Assembly: GCA_017432325.1 (NCBI GenBank)
Contig: JAFRJJ010000069.1
Coordinates: 23,033 to 87,032 of the forward strand
Length of the DNA: 64,000 bases
Reading direction: 5' to 3'
DNA from: Solobacterium sp.
GTDB lineage: Bacteria; Bacillota_I; Bacilli_A; Erysipelotrichales; Erysipelotrichaceae
Shown: positions 34,307 to 43,619 of the stretch, one piece after another
Layout: each line of letters begins with the position of its first letter
How positions within the stretch are numbered: position 1 is the stretch's first letter
Notes under the pieces: generated by a model
The model's input: only the letters and a program-made list of their open reading frames with translations
What the model was told of the DNA's origin: nothing
Databases searched by the model: none
Position numbers and translations under genes: made by a program

Positions 34307-35017
34307 ATGAAAGAATTTGAAGGAAAGACCGTTGTCATCACAGGCGGGGCACATGGTATCGGAAAATGCATCGCTGAGCAGTTTGCCGGTGAAGGAGCCA
34401 GCGTTGAGATCATCGATATCCGGGAGGGAGACTGGTTTACCGGAGATATTTCCGATCAAGCTGTACTGGAACAGTTCGCGTCATACGTCATTGAGAAGCA
34501 CGGTTCGATCGATTATCTGATCAACAACGCGCTGCCGAAGATGAAAGGGATACAGGAGTGCTCCTATGAAGATTTCATGAATGCGCTGGCTGTTGGTACA
34601 GCGGCACCGTTCTATCTTACAAAGCTGTTTCTGCCTTATTTCAATGAACATGCCGCGATCGTGAATATTTCATCTTCCCGTGACCGGATGAGCCAGCCGC
34701 AGACGGAAAGCTATGCGGCTGCGAAGGGCGGTATCCATGCCCTCACGCATGCCCTGGCTGTATCACTCGGTCCGCGCATCCGTGTGAATTCCGTATCACC
34801 GGGTTGGATCGATACATCATACAGGGTATATGAAGGTCCGGACGCGCTGCAGCAGCCGGCAGGCAGAGTAGGGAATCCCATGGATATTGCCAACATGGTG
34901 CTGTATCTCTGTTCGGATAAAGCGGGATTCATTACTGGTGAAAATATCTGCATAGACGGCGGCATGACAAAACTGATGATCTATCATGATGATCACGGCT
35001 GGACATATCACTGCTGA
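34307..35017 (+). CDS. Short-chain dehydrogenase/reductase (SDR)
   Basis: Third SDR of the window, 236 residues: T-G-G-A-H-G-I-G (11-18), shortened N-terminal half, N-N-A-L near 78, active-site I-S-S-S...Y-A-A-A-K-G, and the G-E-N-I-C-I-D-G-G-M C-terminal motif. The middle Rossmann section (D-I-R-E-G-D-W-F-T-G-D) is compact, as in some 2,3-dihydrobenzoate dehydrogenase-like members. Start chosen 11 bases after GGAGG; several upstream in-frame ATGs overlap the -10 TATGAT (34279). Substrate unknown, and it lacks the MerR-type operator. Confidence 0.88.
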   Translation: MKEFEGKTVVITGGAHGIGKCIAEQFAGEGASVEIIDIREGDWFTGDISDQAVLEQFASYVIEKHGSIDYLINNALPKMKGIQECSYEDFMNALAVGTAAPFYLTKLFLPYFNEHAAIVNISSSRDRMSQPQTESYAAAKGGIHALTHALAVSLGPRIRVNSVSPGWIDTSYRVYEGPDALQQPAGRVGNPMDIANMVLYLCSDKAGFITGENICIDGGMTKLMIYHDDHGWTYHC

Positions 35018-35056
35018 AAACAAAACAGATATACAGACGATTTCCTGCAGAAGAGA

Positions 35057-35095
35057 TTGAAGAAAGCGTGCATGTTGGTTTAAAATATCCGCATG
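35057..35095 (+). promoter_or_regulatory. Leaderless promoter of small membrane protein gene
   Basis: TTGAAG (35057-35062), 18-base spacer, TAAAAT (35081-35086), six bases, ATG at 35093. No RBS. Confidence 0.6.
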
Positions 35096-35350
35096 GATGA
35101 CAACAAAGAGATCGAGATCACACGCGGTTCCAGACTGACGAAGATGAAGGTGACGTACTTCCTGTCTGTCATGGGCATCTATTTCCTGACTTTTATGGTG
35201 CTCTACGGCATATCGGCAGTACTCCTGACGATCTTTCCCGTTCATCCGTACATTACACTGGCTGTGAACCTGCTTCTGATGGCAGCTTCCGTGTCGGTCA
35301 CGAAATTCATTGTCGATATTGAGCTGAAAGATAATTGGCTTCGGCACTGA
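35093..35350 (+). CDS. Small two-helix membrane protein, unknown function
   Basis: Product of 85 residues with an acidic-basic N-terminus (M-D-D-N-K-E-I-E-I-T-R-G-S-R) and two hydrophobic helices (near 20-45 and 53-74) joined by a short Pro-containing loop (F-P-V-H-P). No family recognised. It is supported as a gene by its own -35/-10 promoter, with the -10 exactly six bases from the ATG. Its last bases contain the -35 of the valS T-box promoter. Confidence 0.75.
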   Translation: MDDNKEIEITRGSRLTKMKVTYFLSVMGIYFLTFMVLYGISAVLLTIFPVHPYITLAVNLLLMAASVSVTKFIVDIELKDNWLRH

Positions 35351-35363
35351 AAAAGAGTATAAT
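35335..35363 (+). promoter_or_regulatory. valS promoter
   Basis: TTGGCT (35335-35340), 17-base spacer, TATAAT (35358-35363); overlaps the end of the preceding small gene. Confidence 0.8.
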
Positions 35364-35374
35364 CTTTTCATAAG

Positions 35375-35576
35375 CGCTGAACAGGAGCAGTAATTGCCGG
35401 AAACTGTCAGAGAGCTGCCGGGTGGTGCGAGGCAGTGAGCGGAAAGCAGTGAAGTCGTCTGGGAGCTGGGTCCCCAAACCTCAGTAAGGGATCACGTACA
35501 TGCACGTTACGCATTTGAGAAGCAATTAAGGTGGTACCACGCAAGACCGGCGTCCTTTGTTAAGGACGCCTTTTTT
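35375..35576 (+). promoter_or_regulatory. Valine T-box leader
   Basis: Contains the AGAGAG box (35409), the G-G-T-G-G-T-G-C-G-A distal stem I segment, a specifier region GAAGTCGTCTGG with the Val codon GTC, the T-box AAGGTGGTACCACGC (35528-35542) and a terminator GGCGTCCTT / AAGGACGCC with six T (35549-35576). Uncharged tRNA-Val should promote read-through into valS. Confidence 0.95.
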
Positions 35577-35588
35577 ACAGGAGGGATT

Positions 35589-38201
35589 ATGGAAAAGAAT
35601 CTGGAAACAAAATACGACCATCTGAAGGTCGAATCCGGGAAGTATGACGAATGGGTGAAAAAGGGTTATTTCACTGCCGGGGACAAATCAAAGGATCCGT
35701 TTACGATCGTCATTCCGCCGCCGAATGTCACGGGCATTCTGCATATCGGACACGCATGGGACAACACGCTGCAGGATATCATTACCCGCTATAAGAGAAT
35801 GCAGGGATATGACATGCTGTATCTGCCGGGCATGGACCATGCAGGTATCGCGACACAGGCAAGAGTCGACGCAAGACTGAAGTCCGAAGGTACGAACCGC
35901 TATGAGATCGGCCGTGAAAAGTTCCTGGAACGAGCATGGGAATGGAAAGAGGAATATGCCGCAACGATCCGCAAACAGTGGGCGAAACTCGGCAATTCTC
36001 TGGACTATACAAGAGAACGCTTTACGATGGACGAGGGCTTCAACGCTGCTGTCAGACATGTATTTGTCACGCTGTACAATGAGGGACTGATCTACCGCGG
36101 CTGGAGGATCATCAACTGGGATCCGGTTGCCCGTACTGCCCTCAGCAATATCGAGGTTTACCATCAGAACGACCCCGGCAAGATGTACTACTTCAAATAC
36201 CATGTAGTGGATTCCGAAGAGACATTTACAGTCGCTACAACAAGACCGGAAACGATGTTCGGTGACGTATGCGTCGTTGTCAATCCGGAAGATCCCAGAT
36301 TCAAGCACCTGATCGGAAAGAAGGCGGTCAACCCGGCAAACGGGGAAGTGCTTGAGATCATCGCGGACGACTATGTCGATGTGGAATTCGGTACCGGTGC
36401 GATGAAGTGCACGCCGGCGCACGACCCCAACGACTTCCTGATCGCTGAAAGACACGGTCTGCCGAAACCCATCTGCATGAACCCGGACGGAACGATGAAC
36501 GCGCTGGCCGGGGAATTCGAGGGCATGGACCGTTACGAATGCAGAGACCGCCTGACTGAACGCATTGAGTCAGAAGGCAACCTGGTCAAGATCGAAGATA
36601 TCCAGCATGATGTCGGACACTCCGAACGCACGCACTGCGTCGTTGAACCGTATCTTTCCCAGCAGTGGTTCGTCAAGATGAAGCCGCTGGCACAGGATGT
36701 CCTGGATCATCAGGATGATCCGGACCAGAAGATCACATTCTATCCCGAGCGTTTTGAGCGTACATTCTCACAGTGGCTGGAGAATATCGAAGACTGGTGC
36801 ATCTCCAGACAGCTCTGGTGGGGACACAGGATCCCGGCATGGTACAACAATACGACAGGGGAGACCTATGTCGGTGATACGGAACCGGAAGATATCGAAA
36901 ACTGGACACAGGATGAAGACGTCCTGGATACATGGTTCTCCAGCGCTCTTTGGCCATTCGCAACACTGGGCTGGCCCGAGGAAACAGATGATTACCATCA
37001 TTTCTATCCGACGACCACGATGGTCACCGGATATGACATCATCTTCTTCTGGGTCGCAAGAATGGCGTTCCAGGCAAGACACTTTACACATGACCGTCCG
37101 TTCAGGGATGTCCTGATCCACGGCCTGATCCGTGACGCGCAGGGCCGCAAGATGTCCAAATCACTGGGCAACGGCATCGACCCGATGCAGGTCATCGATG
37201 AGTACGGTGTCGACGCGCTGAGATTCTTCCTCACGACAAACTCCACGCCCGGCCAGGATATGCGTTATATCCCCGAAAAGGTCGAGGCGGCATGGAACTT
37301 CATCAACAAGATCTGGAATGCGAGCAGGTTCGTCCTCATGAATCTGCCGGAAGGCATGAGCGCGGATGATATCGATCTGAGTCACCTGTCACTGGCCGAT
37401 ACATGGATCCTGAACAAACTGAATGAAACGATCGCGCATGTCAACGCGAACATGGATAAGTATGAGTTCGCGCTTGTCGGCAACGAACTGTACGCATTCG
37501 TCTGGGATGATTTCTGCAGCTGGTATGTGGAAATGAGCAAGGCAAGCCTGTCTTCCGATGATCCTGAAGTCGTCAAGGCGGCACAGTCCACGCTTTACAT
37601 CATGCTGGACCATATCGTCAGACTGCTGCATCCGTTCATGCCGTTTGTAACGGAAGAGATCTTCGGCATGCTGAATGAGAAAGAAGAAAGCATCTGCATC
37701 GCGAAATGGGCTGAAACGGTCGAAGGCCTGCCTGCATGCGATATGGAATCCATGGAGCGCCTGATCTCGATTATCAAGAAGACAAGAGAAGTCAAGATCG
37801 CAAACGATTTGAAGCCGGGTGCGCATCTGGATATCCTTGTCAAGGATATTGACAACCAGCTGATCGAACCGGATGAACAGCTGAGCTCGATCCTGGAGCG
37901 TATGGCAAAAACAACATGGAAGTCTTCGCTGGACGGCGACCTGACTGTACATCCCGTCAAGTCCGGATCCATCTATATTCCTTCCGAACAGCTGCTTGAT
38001 AAAGCTGCTGAGATCGCAAAACTGACGAGTGAAAAAACACGTCTGGAAAGCGAGATCAAGCGTTCAACGGGTATCCTTTCCAATCAGGGATTCCTGGCAA
38101 AAGCGCCTGCCGCAAAAGTCGAGACCGAAAAGAAAAAACTCGACGATTACAAAAAGCAATATGATGTCGTTATTGCGAGATTGCAGGCTTTAAACGTATA
38201 A
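35589..38201 (+). CDS. valS: Valyl-tRNA synthetase
   Basis: Class I aminoacyl-tRNA synthetase, 870 residues. P-P-N-V-T-G-x-L-H-I-G-H (near 43-55), a CP1 editing domain with T-T-R-P-E-T-M-F-G-D, the G-R-K-M-S-K-S-L-G-N motif near 521, and a C-terminal coiled coil (800-870) that binds tRNA. RBS AGGAGGG lies 4 bases upstream. Controlled by the valine T-box. Confidence 0.98.
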   Translation: MEKNLETKYDHLKVESGKYDEWVKKGYFTAGDKSKDPFTIVIPPPNVTGILHIGHAWDNTLQDIITRYKRMQGYDMLYLPGMDHAGIATQARVDARLKSEGTNRYEIGREKFLERAWEWKEEYAATIRKQWAKLGNSLDYTRERFTMDEGFNAAVRHVFVTLYNEGLIYRGWRIINWDPVARTALSNIEVYHQNDPGKMYYFKYHVVDSEETFTVATTRPETMFGDVCVVVNPEDPRFKHLIGKKAVNPANGEVLEIIADDYVDVEFGTGAMKCTPAHDPNDFLIAERHGLPKPICMNPDGTMNALAGEFEGMDRYECRDRLTERIESEGNLVKIEDIQHDVGHSERTHCVVEPYLSQQWFVKMKPLAQDVLDHQDDPDQKITFYPERFERTFSQWLENIEDWCISRQLWWGHRIPAWYNNTTGETYVGDTEPEDIENWTQDEDVLDTWFSSALWPFATLGWPEETDDYHHFYPTTTMVTGYDIIFFWVARMAFQARHFTHDRPFRDVLIHGLIRDAQGRKMSKSLGNGIDPMQVIDEYGVDALRFFLTTNSTPGQDMRYIPEKVEAAWNFINKIWNASRFVLMNLPEGMSADDIDLSHLSLADTWILNKLNETIAHVNANMDKYEFALVGNELYAFVWDDFCSWYVEMSKASLSSDDPEVVKAAQSTLYIMLDHIVRLLHPFMPFVTEEIFGMLNEKEESICIAKWAETVEGLPACDMESMERLISIIKKTREVKIANDLKPGAHLDILVKDIDNQLIEPDEQLSSILERMAKTTWKSSLDGDLTVHPVKSGSIYIPSEQLLDKAAEIAKLTSEKTRLESEIKRSTGILSNQGFLAKAPAAKVETEKKKLDDYKKQYDVVIARLQALNV

Positions 38202-38205
38202 AACA

Positions 38206-38214
38206 TGTTATAAT
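38206..38214 (+). promoter_or_regulatory. Extended -10 promoter after valS
   Basis: TGT-TATAAT, five bases past the valS stop; no clear -35. It drives the leader and the 38337 hydrolase gene. Confidence 0.6.
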
Positions 38215-38236
38215 CGTTACAGGGAGAAATACTTGT

Positions 38237-38266
38237 ATGAACAATCGGAGATGGCAATCAGTCTGA
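38237..38266 (+). CDS. Possible nine-codon leader peptide
   Basis: AGGGAG (38220) is followed 11 bases later by ATG and the frame M-N-N-R-R-W-Q-S-V-stop. The upstream arm of the following terminator hairpin (GAGATGGCAA) lies within these codons, so translation could block the hairpin. Purely structural evidence; it may be chance. Confidence 0.3.
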   Translation: MNNRRWQSV

Positions 38267-38300
38267 ATGAAAAGAGTACTTGTTTTGCCATCTCTTTATT
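38248..38300 (+). terminator. Leader terminator / attenuator
   Basis: GAGATGGCAA (38248-38257) / TTGCCATCTC (38285-38294) then TTTATT. It sits between the promoter at 38206 and the 38337 gene, so it can also act as an attenuator. Confidence 0.65.
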
Positions 38301-38336
38301 AAGGTTTCGGATTCAGAAGACCGGGAGGTTTTATTT

Positions 38337-39275
38337 GTGAGCAAAAAAGAAAAGAAACATAGACTTCTGAAAGCAGTCGGGATCACTGCCGCGGCCGGAT
38401 GTGCTGCCTACGGCGGTCTTTCGTATTACATTTTCAGGGAGGCCTTTGACACGGAGGGTTCCTCTTTCTATGCGAAGATCCCATGGGACAGATCACCCAA
38501 TCAGGAGCGGAATGATGAATGGTTCGCATCCAGCGTGCGTGATGAAGACTACATCGAATCATTCGATGGCCTGAAGCTTCACGCGATCCGTGTAACGAAT
38601 CATCCTGAGCACCATAAATGGGTGATGGTGATCCACGGATATCATTCCAGCGCAAGCGCCATGATGGACTGGCTGTACCGCTTTGACCAGATGGGCTACA
38701 ACGTCTTCGCGCCTGACATGCGTGCAAGCGGTCTGTCGCAGGGCAGATTCACAGGCTTCGGATGGCCCGAGCACTATGACGTCATTGCCTGGATCAATTA
38801 CCTGATTCGTCTGGATCCCGAAGCTGAGATCGCGCTGTTCGGTGCTTCCGCAGGCGCGGCTGCCGTCATGTTCACAACAGGCGACTACCTGCCGGCAAAT
38901 GTGAAGTGTGCTGTGGAAGACTGCGGCTACAGTGATCTGCGCGAGATCCTTATCAACAAAGTCAGCGAAATGGCAGAAGGCGTCCCGTCCGATATATTCA
39001 TGCGCGGTGTCGACCTGTTCGTTTCCCAGATCCTGCATTATTCCATGTATGACGTGAGCATCCGCCGTGCGCTCTCCCAGTCACGGACACCGACACTGTT
39101 CATCCACGGCGAAGCGGATACGCTCGTACCCGTCAGTATGGTCTACGAAAACTATTATGCATGCGCGGCTGAAAAGGACCTGCTCGTCGTAGAGAACGCT
39201 GGACACTGTGCTGCATGCATGTCGGAAGAATACGATCCGAAGATCAAGGAATTCCTGAATAAATACGGTATGTAA
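38337..39275 (+). CDS. Membrane-anchored alpha/beta hydrolase
   Basis: Hydrolase of 312 residues with a lysine-rich N-terminus and one hydrophobic segment (near 11-33), so a membrane anchor or uncleaved signal is likely. V-I-H-G-Y-H-S-S (oxyanion), nucleophile F-G-A-S-A-G-A (Ser), acid in H-G-E-A-D-T-L-V-P and His in N-A-G-H-C-A-A complete the triad. It resembles the YqkD/BEM46-like group; the substrate is unknown. Start taken as GTG 38337, 8 bases after GGGAGG; the open frame extends upstream into the leader hairpin but has no RBS there. Confidence 0.88.
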   Translation: MSKKEKKHRLLKAVGITAAAGCAAYGGLSYYIFREAFDTEGSSFYAKIPWDRSPNQERNDEWFASSVRDEDYIESFDGLKLHAIRVTNHPEHHKWVMVIHGYHSSASAMMDWLYRFDQMGYNVFAPDMRASGLSQGRFTGFGWPEHYDVIAWINYLIRLDPEAEIALFGASAGAAAVMFTTGDYLPANVKCAVEDCGYSDLREILINKVSEMAEGVPSDIFMRGVDLFVSQILHYSMYDVSIRRALSQSRTPTLFIHGEADTLVPVSMVYENYYACAAEKDLLVVENAGHCAACMSEEYDPKIKEFLNKYGM

Positions 39276-39282
39276 TCTGGTT

Positions 39283-39305
39283 TCAAAGGGACTAGGGTCC
39301 TTTGA
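39283..39305 (+). terminator. Weak terminator after hydrolase gene
   Basis: TCAAAGG / CCTTTGA stem, followed by TTATAAAAA rather than a T run. Confidence 0.5.
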
Positions 39306-39328
39306 TTATAAAAACAGCTTCAATAACT

Positions 39329-39337
39329 TGTTATAAA
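39329..39337 (+). promoter_or_regulatory. ppdK extended -10
   Basis: TGT-TATAAA just before the AAGGAGG RBS; no convincing -35 at normal spacing. Confidence 0.45.
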
Positions 39338-39353
39338 TAAGAAGGAGGAAACA

Positions 39354-42059
39354 ATGGCTGTAAAAAAGTATGTCTACAAATTTTCTGAAGGCGACGGAAC
39401 GATGAGAGAACTGCTCGGCGGTAAGGGTGCAAACCTTGCTGAAATGAGCAAACTGGGAATGCCCGTTCCGAACGGCTTCACAATCACAACAGAGGGATGC
39501 ACCGCTTACTATGAGGATGGTAAGAAGATCAATGACGAGATCATGGGACAGGTCCATAAGGCTCTGGCATGGCTCGAAAAGGATACCGGCAAAAAGCTCG
39601 GCAGTCCGAAAAATCCTCTGCTCGTATCTGTACGTTCCGGTGCGCGCGCTTCCATGCCCGGTATGATGGACACGATCCTGAACCTCGGTATGAATGATGA
39701 GGTAGTTCTGTCTGTTGCTGAAGCTTCTCAGAACAAGCGTTTCGCATATGACAGCTATCGTCGTTTCATCCAGATGTTCTCCGACGTTGTCATGGGACTG
39801 AGCAAAGCAAAGTTTGAAGAAGTAATCGATGAAGTAAAAGCAGCTAAGGGCGTTAAACTCGATATCGAACTTGACGCTGATGACATGGTCGAACTGACAG
39901 CCAGATTCAAGGAATTCTATAAAGAAAACCTGAAGGAAGATTTCCCGCAGGACGCTAAAGTTCAGCTCGAACGCGCGATCGAAGCAGTATTCCGTTCCTG
40001 GAATAATGACAGAGCGATCTACTACCGTCGTATGAACGATATCCCTGACAGCTGGGGAACAGCAGTCAACGTTCAGTCCATGGTCTTCGGAAACATGGGT
40101 GAAGACTGCGGTACAGGTGTTGCATTCACACGTAACCCCGCTACAGGCGAAAAGAAACTGTTCGGCGAATTCCTGATGAACGCTCAGGGTGAAGACGTTG
40201 TTGCTGGTATCCGTACACCGCAGCCGATCTCACAGCTGAAGAAGACAATGCCCGAAGCATACAAGCAGTTCGTTGAGATCTGTGACAGACTGGAACATCA
40301 TTATCATGATATGCAGGATATGGAGTTCACGATCGAACACGGAAAACTCTTCATGCTGCAGACAAGAAACGGCAAGAGAACAGCAGCTGCTGCTCTGAAA
40401 GTTGCTGTTGACATGGTCAAAGAAGGCCTCGTTACAACCGATCAGGCTCTGATGATGGTTGAACCGAAGCAGCTCGATGACCTCCTCCATCCGATGTTCG
40501 ACGCTGCTGACCTGAAGGCAAAAGCAGGTGATGTCATTGCCAAGGGTCTGGCTGCTTCTCCTGGTGCAGGTTCCGGTGCTGTTGTCTTCACAGCTGAAGA
40601 CGCTAAGGCATGGAGCGAAGCAGGCAAGAAGGTCGTTCTTGTACGTCTTGAAACATCTCCTGAAGATATCGAAGGTATGCATGTATCGCAGGCTATCGTT
40701 ACTGTCCGCGGCGGTATGACAAGCCACGCTGCAGTCGTAGCAAGAGGCATGGGCGCATGCTGCGTATCCGGATGCGGTGATATTTCCGTTAATGAAGCTG
40801 CTAAGACATTCACAGTCAACGGCGAAACATTCAATGAAGGCGATGTTATTTCCGTTGATGGTACAACAGGTCTCGTTTACAGAGGCGAGATCAAGACCGT
40901 TCCTGCAACGATCTCCGGAAACTTCAAGAAGTTCATGGATTGGGCAGATGCTCGCCGTACTCTGAAGATCCGTACAAATGCAGATACACCGACAGATGCT
41001 AAGAGAGCTGTTGAATTCGGTGCTGAAGGCGTTGGTCTGGTCCGTACAGAACATATGTTCTTCAATACACCTGAAAGAATCAAAGCGATCCGTATGCTGT
41101 GCGTAGCACGCAATGATGAACAGCGTGCAAAGGCTCTTGCTGAACTCGAACCTTATCAGCAGGAAGACTTCGAAGGTATCTTCGAAGCAATGGGCGGCAG
41201 AAGCGTAACGATCCGTCTCCTGGATCCGCCTCTGCATGAATTCCTCCCGAAGACAGAAGCTGACGCTGAAGGCGTCGCTGCTGACCTTGGCATTACGATC
41301 GAAGATGTAGCCGCAGCTGCTGCTGAACTGCATGAATTCAACCCGATGATGGGTCACCGCGGATGCCGTCTTGACGTTACATATCCGGCAATCGGTGAAA
41401 TGCAGACACGTGCTATCATCAACGCTGCAATCGCAGTCAACAAGAAGCACCCCAGATGGAAGCTCGTTCCTGAGATCATGATCCCGCTGGTAGGCGAACC
41501 GAAGGAACTTGAATTCGTAGCTGACATCGTCAAGAAGACAGCTGATGCTGTTATCGCTGAAAAGAAAGCTACTAAACAGGAATACGCTATCGGTACAATG
41601 ATCGAGATCCCGAGAGCTGCTCTGCTCGCAGGCGAACTCGCTAAGACAGCTGAATTCTTCAGCTTCGGTACAAATGACCTGACACAGATGACATTCGGCT
41701 TCTCAAGAGACGACGCAGGCAAGTTCCTGGGCGACTACTATGACAAGCATGTCTATGAATCCGATCCGTTCGCTCATGTTGACCAGGAAGGCGTTGGTCA
41801 GCTGATCAAGATGGCTGCTGCAAGCGGAAGAGCTACACGTCCTGACATCCACCTCGGTGTCTGCGGCGAGCACGGCGGCGATCCTGCTTCCATCGAATTC
41901 TTCCAGAGAGTCGGTCTGACATATGTCAGCTGCTCACCGTACCGTGTACCGATCGCAAGACTGGCTGCTGCACAGGCTGCGATCAAGGTCGACAAAGAGG
42001 CTGCTGCCGCTAAAGCTGCAGAGAAAAAAGCTAAGAAACCCGCTAAGAAAGCAAAGTAA
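39354..42059 (+). CDS. ppdK: Pyruvate, phosphate dikinase
   Basis: Interconverts PEP + AMP + PPi and pyruvate + ATP + Pi, a glycolytic/gluconeogenic step common in anaerobes. N-terminal ATP-grasp (G-G-K-G-A-N-L-A-E-M), phosphohistidine swivel G-G-M-T-S-H-A-A-V-V-A-R-G (His near 458) and C-terminal PEP domain with G-V-C-G-E-H-G-G-D-P (Cys near 836). The 901 residues include an unusual tail of about 25 Ala/Lys residues (K-A-A-E-K-K-A-K-K-P-A-K-K-A-K). Codon use is biased to GCT, CGT and similar forms compared with neighbours, suggesting high expression. AAGGAGG precedes the ATG. Confidence 0.97.
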   Translation: MAVKKYVYKFSEGDGTMRELLGGKGANLAEMSKLGMPVPNGFTITTEGCTAYYEDGKKINDEIMGQVHKALAWLEKDTGKKLGSPKNPLLVSVRSGARASMPGMMDTILNLGMNDEVVLSVAEASQNKRFAYDSYRRFIQMFSDVVMGLSKAKFEEVIDEVKAAKGVKLDIELDADDMVELTARFKEFYKENLKEDFPQDAKVQLERAIEAVFRSWNNDRAIYYRRMNDIPDSWGTAVNVQSMVFGNMGEDCGTGVAFTRNPATGEKKLFGEFLMNAQGEDVVAGIRTPQPISQLKKTMPEAYKQFVEICDRLEHHYHDMQDMEFTIEHGKLFMLQTRNGKRTAAAALKVAVDMVKEGLVTTDQALMMVEPKQLDDLLHPMFDAADLKAKAGDVIAKGLAASPGAGSGAVVFTAEDAKAWSEAGKKVVLVRLETSPEDIEGMHVSQAIVTVRGGMTSHAAVVARGMGACCVSGCGDISVNEAAKTFTVNGETFNEGDVISVDGTTGLVYRGEIKTVPATISGNFKKFMDWADARRTLKIRTNADTPTDAKRAVEFGAEGVGLVRTEHMFFNTPERIKAIRMLCVARNDEQRAKALAELEPYQQEDFEGIFEAMGGRSVTIRLLDPPLHEFLPKTEADAEGVAADLGITIEDVAAAAAELHEFNPMMGHRGCRLDVTYPAIGEMQTRAIINAAIAVNKKHPRWKLVPEIMIPLVGEPKELEFVADIVKKTADAVIAEKKATKQEYAIGTMIEIPRAALLAGELAKTAEFFSFGTNDLTQMTFGFSRDDAGKFLGDYYDKHVYESDPFAHVDQEGVGQLIKMAAASGRATRPDIHLGVCGEHGGDPASIEFFQRVGLTYVSCSPYRVPIARLAAAQAAIKVDKEAAAAKAAEKKAKKPAKKAK

Positions 42060-42078
42060 TCTGAGCTTTCAGGATCAA

Positions 42079-42151
42079 AATGTCCGTCATTGAGGACATT
42101 GATCACAAGTGAAACAGAGTCCGCGTCTCATGTGATGCGGACTTTTCTTTT
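42079..42151 (+). terminator. Tandem hairpins ending ppdK
   Basis: AATGTCC / GGACATT (42079-42100), then AGTCCGC / GCGGACT (42118-42143) followed by TTTCTTTT. Confidence 0.88.
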
Positions 42152-42188
42152 ATGAAAAAAGCCATCACGGAGGATGACTTTGTACTGT

Positions 42189-43484
42189 TTAATACAATCT
42201 TCTGATCGATTCTTCGACCTGTCTGCGGATATCATCCGCGTCGATGGTCAGGAATTTCCCGTCTTCATAGAGGATCTTTCCGTCGACCATAGTCATGCAT
42301 ACATCGGAGCCCTGGGCGGAATAGACGATCAGGGCTGTCGTATCGTGATTGGGATACAGATGAGGTTTGTTCATATCAAGGGCTATGATATCCGCTTTCT
42401 TTCCGACTTCAAGCGATCCCGTATCGGGACGTCCGAGCGCTTTGGCACCGTTGATCGTCGCCATCTTCAGGACATCAGCCGCTTTCATGATCGTTGGTTC
42501 GAGATGGAAACCGTTATGGATCACGGATGCCAGGTGCATTTCTTCGAACAGATTCAGGTTGTTGTTGGATGCGGCACCGTCTGTTCCGAGCGCTACATTG
42601 ATGCCGGTCCTCAGCATTCTCGGGATCGGAGCGAATCCGGAACCCAGTTTCATGTTGGAGGAGGGGTTATGAACACACGTAACACCGTTATCACGCATGA
42701 TATCCATATCATCTTCGTTGACCCAGACACAATGTGCCACGTATGACGGGTTTTCAAACGCGCCAAGGTCATAGAACCATCTCAACGGTGTCTTTCTGTG
42801 TTTTTCCAGACATTCATCATGTTCTTTCTTTGTTTCACTGATATGTGTATGGAAAACAGCGCCGTGCGCTTTGCAGTCTGCCGCATACCGTCTGACCATT
42901 TCTTCATTGCATGTATATTCCGCGTGGACCATATAGTCGATGCGGATCCTGCCGTCAGAGCTGTTGTTGTATTTCTCAAACAGCTTGTTGTTCACGATAC
43001 CGCGGCCGTTGCCTTCATATGACTCATTCGGATCGAAGCTCTGCATGACTCTGGAGAAGTGTGCCTTCATACCCGCTTCTGCGCAGAACTGAACAGCGTC
43101 CTCCGGTTCCATGTACATATCCGAGAATGTGGTCGTTCCTGTTGCGAGCATCTCCATCATGGCAAGCGCTCTGCCGGCATGGATGTCGGGAAGAGCCATC
43201 CTGTCCTCAACGGGGATCATGCAGTCATACAGCCAGTCCTGCAGATTGAGGTCGCTTCCCGAGCCTCTCATCAGTGTCATCGCGGTATGGCCGTGGCAGT
43301 TGATCAGTCCGGGCATCAGAAGCTTTCCGGACATGTCTTTTTCTTCATCATATTTCCTGTCGGGCTTCTCCGTACTGATCCAGTCGATCACGGAACCATC
43401 GATACCCAGATATGCATTTTTCAATGCGATGAATTCGTCGTTTTCTGTTTTCAGAATGCCGCAGTTTTTCAATAACAGACTCAT
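42189..43484 (-). CDS. Amidohydrolase, SAH/MTA deaminase-like (chlorohydrolase family)
   Basis: Metal-dependent deaminase of 431 residues, most like the S-adenosylhomocysteine / 5'-methylthioadenosine / guanine deaminase group. N-C-H-G-H (near 63-67) binds metal, with further ligands in H-A-E-Y-T, A-H-C-V-W-V and G-T-D-G-A-A-S-N-N-N. The tail G-K-K-A-D-I-I-A-L-D is typical. AGGAG is upstream of the ATG. Substrate choice within the family is not resolved, and no methionine-salvage gene adjoins. Confidence 0.88.
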   Translation of the reverse strand: MSLLLKNCGILKTENDEFIALKNAYLGIDGSVIDWISTEKPDRKYDEEKDMSGKLLMPGLINCHGHTAMTLMRGSGSDLNLQDWLYDCMIPVEDRMALPDIHAGRALAMMEMLATGTTTFSDMYMEPEDAVQFCAEAGMKAHFSRVMQSFDPNESYEGNGRGIVNNKLFEKYNNSSDGRIRIDYMVHAEYTCNEEMVRRYAADCKAHGAVFHTHISETKKEHDECLEKHRKTPLRWFYDLGAFENPSYVAHCVWVNEDDMDIMRDNGVTCVHNPSSNMKLGSGFAPIPRMLRTGINVALGTDGAASNNNLNLFEEMHLASVIHNGFHLEPTIMKAADVLKMATINGAKALGRPDTGSLEVGKKADIIALDMNKPHLYPNHDTTALIVYSAQGSDVCMTMVDGKILYEDGKFLTIDADDIRRQVEESIRRLY

Positions 43485-43601
43485 TGCGTTTTCTCCTCAT
43501 ACACCGGCACATGAACAAAGAACATCCCCCGGTTCAAAGAATATACTATCATAAAAATGCAGATTGATGAGATAGCGCGGAAGGGGAACGTTTTTTGCGA
43601 A

Positions 43602-43619
43602 TGGTATAATACTTATATG
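43602..43619 (+). promoter_or_regulatory. Leaderless extended -10 promoter
   Basis: TGG-TATAAT (43602-43610), six bases (ACTTAT), ATG at 43617. No RBS between. The clearest of the six such sites. Confidence 0.7.

Noticed and set aside
39302..39337. TTGATT and TATAAA as a ppdK promoter pair
   Set aside because: The spacing is 24 bases, outside the normal range; only the extended -10 is kept, at low confidence.
40230..41450. 406-codon minus-strand frame opposite ppdK
   Set aside because: Cys/Ser/Phe-rich shadow generated by the codon bias of ppdK.
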